A stretch of 64,000 bases of DNA from Ga0077527 sp021300125 (GCA_046339595.1 JBKDUF010000027.1:3721-67720); one strand, 5' to 3'; shown: positions 1 through 8,502, counted from the first letter of the stretch. The notes: generated from the letters alone by a model not told the origin. A program made the numbers and translations.

Positions 1-645
1 GGCCTGATCCTCAAGCAGCCGAAGAGCCTCGTCTACCAGATCTTCGATGCCAAGACCATGCACCTGCTCGAGCCGCGCTATTCCACCAGCGAGCCCTTCA
101 AGTCGGACACGCTGGAAGGGCTGGTGAAGCAGCTCAACGTTGACCACGAGCAGGCGATGAAGACCCTGCGCGAATACAACGAGGCCTGCGGCCGCGGCGG
201 ACCCTTCAATGCCGCAGTGCTTGACGGCCTGCACACCGAGGGCATCGACCCGCCGAAGACCAACTGGGCGCAGAAGCTCGACACCCCGCCCTATGTGTCG
301 TGGCCTGTCACCGGCGGCATCACCTTCACCTTCGGTGGTCTCAAGATCAACAAGCAGGCGCAGGTCATCTCCACCGGCTGGAAGCCGATCCCCGGCCTCT
401 ACACCGCCGGCGAGATGGTAGGCGGCCTGTTCCACTACAACTACCCGCTGGGCACCGGCCTGATGTCGGGCGCCGTGTTCGGCCGCATCGCCGGGCGCGA
501 GGCGGCGAAGGAGGCACTGGGCGGCAAGGCGAAGGGAAAATCGGCAACTAAAAGCGCGGTGAAAAAAACGGCGCCGAAAAAGGCGGCTGCCAAAAAAGCG
601 CCGGCGAAAAAAGCGCCTGCCAAAAAGGCGGTCAAGAAGAAATAA
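1..645 (+). CDS. FAD-dependent tricarballylate dehydrogenase-like flavoprotein, C-terminal part, with Lys/Ala-rich tail
   Basis: The reading frame is open from the first base, so the N-terminal FAD-binding part lies outside the window and 214 residues remain. The segment around residues 110-165 (GGLKIN, GWKPIPGLYTAGE, NYPLGTGLMSG, FGRIAGREAA) is the conserved C-terminal flavin-closing region of the fumarate reductase/succinate dehydrogenase flavoprotein family, closest in feel to TcuA-type tricarballylate dehydrogenases. Such enzymes oxidise or reduce a carboxylic acid with bound FAD in the cytoplasm. Residues from about 174 to the end form a tail of AKK/PAKK repeats like histone H1-like proteins, which is not expected in this family. 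A strong terminator follows. The family call is good; the exact substrate is inference. Confidence 0.8.
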   Translation, partial: GLILKQPKSLVYQIFDAKTMHLLEPRYSTSEPFKSDTLEGLVKQLNVDHEQAMKTLREYNEACGRGGPFNAAVLDGLHTEGIDPPKTNWAQKLDTPPYVSWPVTGGITFTFGGLKINKQAQVISTGWKPIPGLYTAGEMVGGLFHYNYPLGTGLMSGAVFGRIAGREAAKEALGGKAKGKSATKSAVKKTAPKKAAAKKAPAKKAPAKKAVKKK

Positions 646-670
646 CCACTGCATCATTGAGCATCGGTCG

Positions 671-700
671 AAGCCGGGGGTTTCCCCCGGCTTTTGTTTT
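671..700 (+). terminator. Rho-independent terminator after the flavoprotein gene
   Basis: AAGCCGGGGG and CCCCCGGCTT form a 10-bp perfect stem with a TTT loop, followed by TTGTTTT. It lies 26 bases after the stop codon at 645. Confidence 0.85.
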
Positions 701-736
701 ATGCTCCACTGAGTTGCCTCCAGGCCCGCGATCACC

Positions 737-1612
737 ATGGCATTGACCCGCAGACAGCACTACCTTCTCGTGGCCACGGCCGCTTTCATGGCCGGTGCCG
801 CCTGGGTGATTCACGCCGTCTTCACTGCGACGAATTCAACCGCTGCCATCGGGCTGCTCTTCGTGCCGGTGTACGGCGGCATTGCCGCCGCGCTGGCCTG
901 CGCCGCAGCCTACGTGTTTTTCACCGTTGCCGACTGGCGTGCCGGATGCCTCAGCGGCGGCTGGCCGCGGCTTCTGCTGGCTGCGGCGATCGTGGTTGCG
1001 GGCACGGGCTGGGGCGGCGCGTACTGGCTGTATCGCGACGCCATGGGTATCGCCTCCGATCCTTCCGCTTCGCCGCAGGCGCTGATCGAGGTCAGCAAGC
1101 GCCGCGTGCCGTTGTGGAGCGAGGATGTGGTCGAGGCGCTGGCGAAGAATCCGGCGACGCCGCCCAACCTGCTCACCGCCATCGTCAAGGCCGGTGCCGG
1201 GCACTACCTGGTGTCACTGGTCGGCGCCAATCCCAATGCGCCACTGTCACTGCTGGAGGATATCGCTGCCGGACCACTGGGTTACGAGCGTGTGGCCGGG
1301 CTTGCCGGCAATCCGCGCATCACGCCGGGCATCGCCGAGCGCCTGGGCGGCGTAAAGCGCGCGGATTTCCGCAGCGATATTGAATACCGTCTCTACCAGA
1401 CCTTCGTGCTCGCCGAACTGGTGCGCAATCCCGCGACGCCGAAACCGCTGTTCGACCGCCTCGCGGCCTGGGAGCAGCCCGAGCATTTCCTCGCGGTGGC
1501 GGTGATCTACGCCGAGCGCGCGAGCTGCGAGCAGATCCGTCGCGCCGCGCAGGGCGGCAGTGAAGTGCTCAACAATACGGCCCGGTCGCAGCTGCACCAG
1601 CGCGGTTGCTGA
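737..1612 (+). CDS. Membrane protein with leucine-rich-variant-like repeats
   Basis: A 291-residue protein of unknown function. Three hydrophobic segments (about residues 9-29, 36-62 and 77-97) are followed by a soluble domain made of short repeats of the form NPxxPxxLLxxIA, at about residues 135-150 (AKNPATPPNLL), 161-177 (GANPNAPLSLLEDIA), 187-203 (AGNPRITPGIAERL) and 227-243 (VRNPATPKPLFDRLA), with a degenerate fifth at 107-121. This pattern resembles variant leucine-rich repeats that build a superhelical scaffold, so a role in protein binding at the membrane is plausible but not shown. The start is the first ATG of the frame, with only a weak ribosome site. It stands alone between a terminator and a convergent gene. 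Confidence 0.6.
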   Translation: MALTRRQHYLLVATAAFMAGAAWVIHAVFTATNSTAAIGLLFVPVYGGIAAALACAAAYVFFTVADWRAGCLSGGWPRLLLAAAIVVAGTGWGGAYWLYRDAMGIASDPSASPQALIEVSKRRVPLWSEDVVEALAKNPATPPNLLTAIVKAGAGHYLVSLVGANPNAPLSLLEDIAAGPLGYERVAGLAGNPRITPGIAERLGGVKRADFRSDIEYRLYQTFVLAELVRNPATPKPLFDRLAAWEQPEHFLAVAVIYAERASCEQIRRAAQGGSEVLNNTARSQLHQRGC

Positions 1613-1636
1613 TACCCGCGGGATATCCGAGGGCGT

Positions 1637-2551
1637 TCAGCGCTTCTTCTTCGCATTCTCCTTGCGGTACATCTTCTCGACCGTTGCCTCCTCGATCTTG
1701 TAATACTCCTCCAGCCCGATCAGCGTTTCAATCTGCTTGCGCGCGGTGATGTAGTCGGTGGTCGAGATGCCGGTGTAGTCGCCGGTCTTGCGCAGTTCGA
1801 GCAGCGCCTTGCGCATGAAATGGAACTGCACGCCCACCGAGAGGATGGCGTCGATGCTGCCGGCGTAGCCCATGTCCTCGAGCTGGCGGAAGGAGTAGAG
1901 CGGCCGGCCGTCGCGGTTGCCGCGGCTCTGCACGTAGATCATCGGCAGCTTGCAGTCCTTCGGCGCGCGCCTGGTTTCCTCCGGCGTGCGCGGGAAAATC
2001 AGGCCCATGTCGGCACCCTGGTCCCTGGACATCAGCATCCGCTTCACCGCTTCCTTGTAGCCCTGCTCGCGGCAGGCGTCGGAGCGCGCGATGATGACGA
2101 AGTCTTTGTCGCTGCGGTCGCGCTGCTCGCAGGCGAGGCGGATCTTGTCGCGGAACTCGTTGAACGGGATGTTGTGCGCGACATAGGTATGGTAATGCGC
2201 GCGTTTCGGAAACAGCTGGTCCTCGATGTGGATGCCGGCGATGCCGGCGCGGATGCACTCGCGCACGGTGCGCATCGTGTGCAGCGGCTCGCCCCAGCCC
2301 GCACCCGCATCCATCACCACCGGGATGTCCACCGCCTTGGCGATGTTGCCGCCCACCGTGAGCTGCTCGTTCATGGTCAGCAGCGGTTCGCTGATGGTGG
2401 TGCTGCCGCCGGTGACAAAGCCGCCGTTGTAGAGCGTCTTGAAGCCAACGCTTTCAGCAAGTTTCGCGGTCAGCGGATCGTGCACCGCGGGCAGTTCGAG
2501 GAATTTGCCGGCCTTGACGAGGGCGCGCAGGCGGGTGGTGACGCGGGACAT
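1637..2551 (-). CDS. Isocitrate lyase/PEP mutase family enzyme
   Basis: A 304-residue TIM-barrel protein of the isocitrate lyase/phosphoenolpyruvate mutase superfamily, whose members cleave or decarboxylate small 2-oxo or hydroxy acids with Mg2+. The metal and substrate region is seen as VVMDAGAGWGEP (residues 79-90) and GIHIEDQ (106-112). The loop after it reads PKRAHYH where isocitrate and methylisocitrate lyases carry KRCGH or KKCGH, so the general-acid Cys is missing and a plain isocitrate or methylisocitrate lyase is unlikely; an oxaloacetate-decarboxylase-like activity is one alternative. I chose the ATG at 2551 rather than one 20 codons upstream because CGGAG sits 6 bases before it and the family motif VTTRLRALVKAG starts there. 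Confidence 0.75.
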   Translation of the reverse strand: MSRVTTRLRALVKAGKFLELPAVHDPLTAKLAESVGFKTLYNGGFVTGGSTTISEPLLTMNEQLTVGGNIAKAVDIPVVMDAGAGWGEPLHTMRTVRECIRAGIAGIHIEDQLFPKRAHYHTYVAHNIPFNEFRDKIRLACEQRDRSDKDFVIIARSDACREQGYKEAVKRMLMSRDQGADMGLIFPRTPEETRRAPKDCKLPMIYVQSRGNRDGRPLYSFRQLEDMGYAGSIDAILSVGVQFHFMRKALLELRKTGDYTGISTTDYITARKQIETLIGLEEYYKIEEATVEKMYRKENAKKKR

Positions 2552-2696
2552 GGAAGGCTCCGGTATGCGATGGGGAAGCGCATCATAGCCAGCCGCCACC
2601 ACGATGCGCATGCAATGTCCGTATCGTGTGCAACGGGCGGCCCGTTACGGCGCCGCTGCCGGTTGCCGAAGCCGGAAGAACAGCGGCGAAGGCGGC

Positions 2697-2733
2697 AAAA
2701 AAATCAATAAAAACAATGTGTTATAAATTTACC
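2697..2733 (+). repeat. AT-rich island, copy 1 (upstream of the AAA+ ATPase gene)
   Basis: A run of about 37 bases almost without G or C inside GC-rich DNA. It contains TCAATAAAAACAATGTG and then TTATAAATTTACCG. The same blocks occur at 52037-52075 (TCAATAAAAACATGTG, then TTATCAAATTACCG), and TCAATTAAAACAATA occurs at 58982-59009 and, on the other strand, at 46484-46513. TATAAA within it could also serve as a -10 element for the ATPase gene starting at 2895. Confidence 0.55.
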
Positions 2734-2894
2734 GCCTGCAGGTCCCCGAAGTCTTCAATACCCTTGTCGCGGTCTGGCGCCGCTGCGCACATCCGGGGCG
2801 CGGCCAGCCGGTGCCGTGACAGCGCCGGTGCATTTGGTGTATTACTCGCAGTCCGTTTTTCTCTTCCGTTCATCCCACTTTTCCGGAATCCGCA

Positions 2895-3740
2895 ATGAAA
2901 ACCGCAGCAGCACGCCAGCGCGGCGTCGAGCACGACATCGTCCAGGCGCCGCAAGTCGGCGAAGCTCCTCCCTATTACCAGCCGCAGGGCAACGAGGTGG
3001 CGATTTTTGAGGCCGCCTACAAGCGCCGCCTGCCGGTGATGCTCAAGGGGCCGACCGGCTGCGGCAAGACGCGGTTTCTGGAATACATGGCGTTTCAGCT
3101 CAAGCGCCCGCTGGTCACCGTGTCCTGCCACGAAGACCTGACCAGTTCCGACCTCGTCGGCCGTTTTCTGCTCGAGGGTTCCGAGACCGTGTGGCAGGAC
3201 GGCCCGCTCACCCGCGCGGTGAAGGCCGGCGCGATCTGTTACCTCGACGAGATCGTCGAAGCGCGCACCGACTCCACCGTGGTCATCCACTCGCTGACCG
3301 ACCACCGCCGCAAGCTCGCCATCGAGAAAAAGGGCGTCGAGATCGACGCCCACGAGGATTTCATGCTGGTGATCTCGTACAACCCCGGCTACCAGACCGT
3401 ATTGAAGGACCTCAAGCCCTCGACCAAGCAGCGCTTCATCGCGATCAACTTCGACTTTCCCTCGGAGGAGGTCGAGCGCAAGGTGCTGGTCAACGAGGTG
3501 CCGGGCACCAAGCCCGAGATTGCGCAGCAGCTGGTGGCCATCGGCCGCAAGGCGCGGCTGCTGAAGGACCACGGCCTCGAGGAATCGACTTCGACCCGCG
3601 CGCTGGTCTATGCCGCGAGCATGATCGCCGCCGGCCTTGATCCGGTGTCGGCCTGCCAGGTGGCGATGGTCAACCCGATCACCGACGACCTTGAGCTGGC
3701 GGATGCGCTGATGGAAATCGTCAACGCGCACTTTGCCTGA
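2895..3740 (+). CDS. CbbQ/NirQ/NorQ-type AAA+ (MoxR) ATPase
   Basis: A 281-residue MoxR-class AAA+ ATPase. PPYYQPQGNE begins the domain at residue 25, the Walker A motif GPTGCGKT is at 52-59, the Walker B AICYLDEI is at about 113-120, and VISYNPGYQ is the sensor 1 region. CbbQ and NorQ hexamers work with a von Willebrand A partner to remodel or insert metal cofactors into a target enzyme (RuBisCO for CbbQO, nitric oxide reductase for NorQD). The partner gene follows 176 bases downstream. No RuBisCO or nitric oxide reductase gene is in the window, so the client is unknown. The assignment to this family is secure; choosing between NorQ and CbbQ is not possible here. Confidence 0.88.
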   Translation: MKTAAARQRGVEHDIVQAPQVGEAPPYYQPQGNEVAIFEAAYKRRLPVMLKGPTGCGKTRFLEYMAFQLKRPLVTVSCHEDLTSSDLVGRFLLEGSETVWQDGPLTRAVKAGAICYLDEIVEARTDSTVVIHSLTDHRRKLAIEKKGVEIDAHEDFMLVISYNPGYQTVLKDLKPSTKQRFIAINFDFPSEEVERKVLVNEVPGTKPEIAQQLVAIGRKARLLKDHGLEESTSTRALVYAASMIAAGLDPVSACQVAMVNPITDDLELADALMEIVNAHFA

Positions 3741-3749
3741 TCGTCACGA

Positions 3750-3861
3750 CGTCATTGCGGCCAAGCGAAGCGCGCCCCAGCGGAAGTCCCCTTGGGGGGC
3801 GAGCCAGAATCCAGAGGTTCTAACCGTATTCACTGGATTCCGGCGTTCGCCGGAATGACGG
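3750..3861. repeat. Imperfect inverted repeat of the GTCATTGC...GAATGAC type
   Basis: The region between the ATPase and von Willebrand genes reads GTCATTGCGG ... AGAATCCAG ... CTGGATTCCGG ... CGGAATGACGG. The outer and inner arms are complementary over about 110 bases, and the inner part carries a perfect CCGGCG/CGCCGG hairpin at 3840-3853. Elements with GTCATTGC ends and GGATTC arms are scattered in intergenic DNA of many proteobacteria. It may form an RNA fold between the two cotranscribed genes. Confidence 0.6.
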
Positions 3862-3916
3862 TTGAGTTTCAACGATTCAGCATCATTCACTTCAAAGAAA
3901 CACCAGCCTCGCCTCA

Positions 3917-6412
3917 ATGAAACATACCCCCGCCATCGACCAGTCCCTGGCCGAGCTGCAGGTGCTGAGCGCCGCGGCGCACCGCGAGATCGAGTCGGTG
4001 CTGCCGCAAATCGCCCCCCATGGCGAAGCCGACACCCTGCATTGGCTTGCCGCCTGCCGCGCGCTGCTCGGTTTCGAGCGCGAGGCCGGACTCGCCTTCA
4101 TCCGCGGCAGCCGCGAGGCGGAACAGGTGTCCGAGGAAGTGCTGCCCTGGACCGGGCAGGCACTCGCCTTCATGCAGTGGCGCGCGTCCTGGCGCGCGCT
4201 CGAAGGCTTCATGGCCAATGTCGCCGGCGCCTACGGCGCGCTCGGCCACGCCGGCGAGAAACGCTGGGCGGAACTTGGCTTTGCCTGGTGCGTGCGCCAG
4301 ATTGAAAGCGGTGCTGCCTACTTCACCACGCCGGTGATCGATCTCGCCGGTCGCCAGGGCGGCATCACCGCCATCGAACAGCTGCTGGCCCCCGCTGAAG
4401 AACTCTACGAATCGCGCAAGCTGATGCTCGGCACCTGCCTGGGCGGCGCGATCCGCGTGCGCAACCTGCTCGGTGCGCAGGCGATCCTGCCTTGGGCCTC
4501 GCGCGGCGCCGACATCCTGCAGACGGGGCGTACCCGCGGCGAAGCCTATTTCCGCCTCGAGTCCGAGGAAAGCCTGTCGATGCTGCTCGAGCACCTGCCG
4601 GGCTACCGCCTGACCGACCGCAACCGCCTGCTCGGCATGCTGCTCGACGTGTGGTTCGGCGGCGAATTCGATCTGCGCGAAAGCACCTGGTCGCCGGAAA
4701 AGGGTCGCCCCTTCATCGAGACCGACGGCCGCACCATCTATTTCCCGGCGGTGATGGCCGATCGCGAGGAGGCCATCCTCGCGCTGCTGCATACCGCCGG
4801 CCACATGCGCGCGCGTACCTTCGACCGCGCCGGCATGGAAGAGATGTTCCTGGAAGCCGGGCTGGATTTTCCCAAGGCCGGCGCGGTGTCCTGGGCGCCG
4901 CTGTTCCTGCGCTACGGCGAGGACGCGCTGCGCTTCCAGCTGATCTTCGACATCTGCGAAGACCTGCGCGTGGATGCCGCGGTCCAGTGCAGCGTGCCCA
5001 ACTACCTGCGCCGCCTGGCGCGCGCCGCGCGAGCACTCGGCGTGCGCCATGCCGAAACCGCACCGTACTTTGACCTCGCGCTCGAAAGCATCGAGATCGC
5101 CGCCGCGGGCCGCGCCGATCCGCGCTTCGCGAGCCTGCTCGAACCCGGCGCCAGTGTTGCCGATGCCTGGCGCGCCGCCGTGAAGCTCTATTCCGGCAGC
5201 GATCTGCCGGCAGTGACCGACCTCGAGGCCTTCCACCTCGCCTACCTGCCGGGCCGCAGTCCCAACGCGATGCGCATGGCGCATCCGCAGGAGACCGACG
5301 ACCAATCCCAGCAGCAGCAGCCCGGCACCGACCAGCAGAGCCAGCAGGGCGAGGAGGGCGGCGAGGAAACCGAGGCGCCGAAGAACGCCGAATCGGGCGA
5401 GCAGGGCGAGGACGGCGAAAAGCAGGAAGTGCCGAGCTACGGTGACTCCTCCGGCCAGGCCGCCCGGGCCTCGGGCAAGAGCGAGCAGGAAGGTCCCAAC
5501 CACGGCAGCAGCGACAAGGGCATTCCGTATCCGGAGTGGGATTACCGCGAGTCGCGCTACAAGCGCAACTGGAGCTGGGTGCAGGAAAAGCGGCTTGCCG
5601 AGTCGAACATGACCGAGACCAACCGCCTGATGAGCCAGTACGCCCTTGCGCTCAAGCGCCTGAAAAAGGCGATCCAGGCACAGAAGCCGACGCGCGCAGC
5701 GCCGCTCACGCAACAGCTCGACGGCGATGATATGGACCTCAATGCCGTGGTCGCCTATGTCGCCGAAAAGCGCGCCGGCCGCTCGCCGCGGCCCACCATC
5801 TACAAGCGCCGCGAAATCCGCCAGCGCGAAGTCGCGGTGACGCTGCTGGCCGACATGTCCACATCCATCATGCAGCACCTGCCCGAGGGCGGTGGCCGCC
5901 TGGTGGACCGCATCCGCGCCGGCGTGCTGCTGTTTGCCGAGAGCATGGAGGAGGTGGGTGACGCCTATTCCATCGCCGGCTTCTGCTCCAAGTACCGCGA
6001 CAACGTCAGCTATTACAACCTGAAAAATTTCAACGAGGCGATGAGTGACGACATCCGTGCCCAGATCGGCGGCATGTCGGGGCGTCTTGCCACGCGCATG
6101 GGTGCGGCGATCCGCCATGCCACCGCGTCATTCGAGGGGGTCGAAAGCCGCCGCCGCCTGCTGCTGCTGCTCTCCGACGGCCGGCCAGAGGACTACGACG
6201 ACGGCGGCGACCGCCGCTACCTGCACGAAGACACGCGGATGGCGGTGAAGGAGGCCGTGGCCAAGGGCGTGCATCCCTTCTGCGTGACCGTGGACACCAT
6301 GGCCAACCAGTACCTGCCGCAGATCTTCGGCCCCGGGCACTACCTCGTGCTCGACCACATCAACAGCCTGCCCAACAAGCTGCCGGAAATCTATCTCCGC
6401 CTGCGGCGCTGA
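3917..6412 (+). CDS. CbbO/NorD-like protein with C-terminal von Willebrand factor A domain
   Basis: An 831-residue cytoplasmic protein that pairs with the AAA+ ATPase upstream. The first 450 residues are the helical CbbO/NorD region, residues about 455-540 are a low-complexity linker rich in Gln, Glu and Gly, and the C-terminal 190 residues are a von Willebrand A domain. Its metal-ion-dependent adhesion site reads LLADMSTSI (DxSxS at about 646-650), and LLLLSDGRPEDYDD supplies a later strand. The usual partners are a RuBisCO or a nitric oxide reductase, and neither is nearby. The ATG at 3917 gives the expected N-terminus; the ribosome site is weak, which would fit coupling to the ATPase transcript. 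Confidence 0.85.
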   Translation: MKHTPAIDQSLAELQVLSAAAHREIESVLPQIAPHGEADTLHWLAACRALLGFEREAGLAFIRGSREAEQVSEEVLPWTGQALAFMQWRASWRALEGFMANVAGAYGALGHAGEKRWAELGFAWCVRQIESGAAYFTTPVIDLAGRQGGITAIEQLLAPAEELYESRKLMLGTCLGGAIRVRNLLGAQAILPWASRGADILQTGRTRGEAYFRLESEESLSMLLEHLPGYRLTDRNRLLGMLLDVWFGGEFDLRESTWSPEKGRPFIETDGRTIYFPAVMADREEAILALLHTAGHMRARTFDRAGMEEMFLEAGLDFPKAGAVSWAPLFLRYGEDALRFQLIFDICEDLRVDAAVQCSVPNYLRRLARAARALGVRHAETAPYFDLALESIEIAAAGRADPRFASLLEPGASVADAWRAAVKLYSGSDLPAVTDLEAFHLAYLPGRSPNAMRMAHPQETDDQSQQQQPGTDQQSQQGEEGGEETEAPKNAESGEQGEDGEKQEVPSYGDSSGQAARASGKSEQEGPNHGSSDKGIPYPEWDYRESRYKRNWSWVQEKRLAESNMTETNRLMSQYALALKRLKKAIQAQKPTRAAPLTQQLDGDDMDLNAVVAYVAEKRAGRSPRPTIYKRREIRQREVAVTLLADMSTSIMQHLPEGGGRLVDRIRAGVLLFAESMEEVGDAYSIAGFCSKYRDNVSYYNLKNFNEAMSDDIRAQIGGMSGRLATRMGAAIRHATASFEGVESRRRLLLLLSDGRPEDYDDGGDRRYLHEDTRMAVKEAVAKGVHPFCVTVDTMANQYLPQIFGPGHYLVLDHINSLPNKLPEIYLRLRR

Positions 6413-6540
6413 CCGGGCGCGTATTCCGCAATGCGGTCATCCGCGCGAGGTTTGTTGACCCGGCGCAAACCGCGGGCCTTCCGTGGTGACGGCGGCTGCG
6501 GCACAATGGTCCCGCATCGCAGACTTTTCAGGAGGACATC

Positions 6541-7041
6541 ATGGGCTACACACTCGAACAATTCGCCAGCCGCTGCCACGACCTGATCAAGGCCGAACCG
6601 GGACCCGCGGGCCGCGCGAAATTGGCGGCGCTGCTGCAGGAGGCGCTGAAGGATCAGGCGTTCATCGACAAGAACATTGATGCCACAGTGGGCGAGCGCA
6701 AGATCCTGTATGAAGATCCCGAATTCGGCTTCTGCATCCTTGCCCACAACTATGAGGGCGCGAAGATCAGCCCGCCGCACGACCACGCGCATTCCTGGGC
6801 GATCTACGGCCAGGCGCGCGGCGAAACCGAGATGCGCGATTACGAGCTGCTCAAGCCCGCCACACACGATGTGCCGGGCCAGGTGCGCCAGACCCGCAGC
6901 TACAAGCTGACGCCCGGCATTGCCCACGTTTACAACGAAGGCGACCTGCATTCGCCCAAGCGCGGCGGGCCGACCAGCCTGATCCGCATCGAAGGCACCA
7001 ACATGGACAAGGTCAAGCGCCTGCAGTACGTCGCGGTCTGA
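6541..7041 (+). CDS. Cupin-fold protein (cysteine dioxygenase-like)
   Basis: A 166-residue single-domain protein. PPHDHAHSWAIYGQARGE around residues 78-95 has the His-x-His and downstream Glu pattern of cupin metal sites, and HVYNEGDLHSPKR near residue 140 supplies the third His. The spacing of PHDH...W.IYG resembles the thiol dioxygenase branch of the cupins, but the substrate cannot be told from sequence. A strong ribosome site (CAGGAGGA) lies 5 bases before the ATG. The gene stands alone between the von Willebrand gene and a bidirectional terminator. Confidence 0.7.
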   Translation: MGYTLEQFASRCHDLIKAEPGPAGRAKLAALLQEALKDQAFIDKNIDATVGERKILYEDPEFGFCILAHNYEGAKISPPHDHAHSWAIYGQARGETEMRDYELLKPATHDVPGQVRQTRSYKLTPGIAHVYNEGDLHSPKRGGPTSLIRIEGTNMDKVKRLQYVAV

Positions 7042-7058
7042 AGCGGGACCGCGCCAGC

Positions 7059-7088
7059 AAAAAAGGCTGCCCGCGGGCAGCCTTTTTT
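7059..7088. terminator. Bidirectional rho-independent terminator
   Basis: A perfect palindrome: A6, GGCTGCCC/GGGCAGCC, T6. It sits between the convergent cupin and membrane protein genes and can end transcription from both sides. Confidence 0.9.
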
Positions 7089-7110
7089 ATGGCTGAAGCC
7101 GGTAACCGAG

Positions 7111-8160
7111 TCAGGGTGTCTTGCCGCGCAGCTGCGCGCGTTCAAAGGCCACCACCACCGGCAGCGACAGCGCCAGCGGGATCAGCAGGTAGAACAGCCG
7201 CCAGATGAGCAGCGCCGCAATCACGTCTGAAGGCGGGACGGTGTGGACCACGGCGAGGAATACGGCCTCCATCACGCCGATGCCGCCCGGGGTCTGCGAG
7301 ATCAGGCCGGCTGAAAACGACAGCAGGAAGGCGCCGAGCACGATCAGGAATCCGGGGTTGCCGGCATCGGGCAGCACGAAGTAAACGATGGCCGCCGCGG
7401 CGACGATCTCAAGCGGCGCGGCGATCAGCTGGCGCGTCACGATGGGCATCTTCGGGTAGAAAATCTCGAAGTTGCGGATGCGCACCGGCTTGAAGCCGCG
7501 CCAGGAACCCAGCACGTACAGTCCGCACAGCAGCAGCAGTCCGACGCCAATGAGTCGGACGATGTCCTCGGGCATCACCAGAAACGGGATCACTGCATCC
7601 AGCGACTGCACAATCTCGGGCTCGACCACGAACACGAAACCCATCAGGATCATCGTGCCGTAGGCGAAGGTGAAGGAGCACAGCGCGACCAGCACGGCGA
7701 CTTCGGCGGCGGTGAGCCCCTTGGCACAGTAGGCACGCAGCCGCACCAGGCCGCCGGAGAGCACCGACGCGCCGAGGTTGTGGCCCAGCGCGTAAGTGAC
7801 GAAGGAGCAGGTGGCGATGTAGCCCCAGGAGATGCCCTGGTGGCGGTTAAGGTGGATCAGCGCGATGCGGTCGTACCAGGCCAGCGCAATGTAGGCGACT
7901 ACCGCCGCCGCAGCGGCCTGCAGGTATTCGCGGCGGGTGATTTCGACCACGCTCTGCGCGATCGAGGCATAGATTACCTTCAGGCTGTTCCAGATCCCGC
8001 CGCCGGCGAGCAGTTCCTTGACCAGCGGGTCGGCCGAGACTTCGGCGAGCAGCTTGGTATAGAGCAGCCAGACCGACCAGATCACCACCGCGCCGACGAG
8101 CAGCAGCCACGCGGTGCGCTTGGCGCGCTGAAGCCAGGTCGTGCGGGCGATTTCGGTCAT
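7111..8160 (-). CDS. Lysylphosphatidylglycerol synthase TM-region (UPF0104/YbhN-like) membrane protein
   Basis: A 349-residue integral membrane protein with about eight hydrophobic segments. The middle part carries signatures of the UPF0104/LPG-synthase transmembrane family: ALGHNLGASVLSGGLVRLRAY, a conserved YGT in FTFAYGTMILMG, and SFSAGLISQTPGGIGVMEAVFL near the C-terminus. Proteins of this family are the flippase half of MprF or stand-alone homologues of unknown lipid or polyol substrate. No aminoacyl transferase domain is attached here, so only the membrane part is present. It is transcribed away from a LysR regulator. Confidence 0.8.
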   Translation of the reverse strand: MTEIARTTWLQRAKRTAWLLLVGAVVIWSVWLLYTKLLAEVSADPLVKELLAGGGIWNSLKVIYASIAQSVVEITRREYLQAAAAAVVAYIALAWYDRIALIHLNRHQGISWGYIATCSFVTYALGHNLGASVLSGGLVRLRAYCAKGLTAAEVAVLVALCSFTFAYGTMILMGFVFVVEPEIVQSLDAVIPFLVMPEDIVRLIGVGLLLLCGLYVLGSWRGFKPVRIRNFEIFYPKMPIVTRQLIAAPLEIVAAAAIVYFVLPDAGNPGFLIVLGAFLLSFSAGLISQTPGGIGVMEAVFLAVVHTVPPSDVIAALLIWRLFYLLIPLALSLPVVVAFERAQLRGKTP

Positions 8161-8502
8161 GTTCGGTGATGGCGTTGGTGGAAGCCAGACCGTGCCGTGG
8201 CAACAGGTGCGGCGCGGCGGTCCGTGGTGGACGCGGGGTCTGGGTTCGGCGGGGTGTCCGGAGGGTTGCGGTGGGCGTTGACGCCTTCGACTCGCGGTCC
8301 GGGCAAAAGTGTCCTCGGTTGCAGTGGTCTGTGTGAGCTTGTTGCCGCGGCTTTATACCACAGTTCGGAATCAAAGCTGTGTCAACTGCGTGACCGGCCG
8401 CCCGTGGGCGTCACCGCGCCTTGCGGCTGGCGGAACCGGTAAACTGGCGATATCACCAATTAATGCCCCGGGCGCTGCCCGATTAAAACGCCTAATTGAA
8501 AT
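8161..8502. other. Intergenic region between divergent genes
   Basis: The 342 bases between the divergent membrane protein and LysR genes hold no convincing gene. TATAAA on the minus strand near 8354-8359 could be a -10 box for the membrane protein. The last 60 bases before the LysR start are AT-rich (CACCAATTAATGCC, GATTAAAACGCCTAATTGAAAT) and are the likely site of the LysR promoter and operator. Confidence 0.4.

Noticed and set aside
5290..5530. The Gln/Glu-rich stretch in the NorD-like protein as a frameshift.
   Set aside because: Both flanks remain in frame with family sequence; acidic and Gln-rich linkers are normal in NorD/CbbO proteins.
3914..6118. A 734-codon open frame on the minus strand.
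   Set aside because: It is the shadow of the von Willebrand gene; the composition is low-complexity and the plus-strand product is a clear family member.
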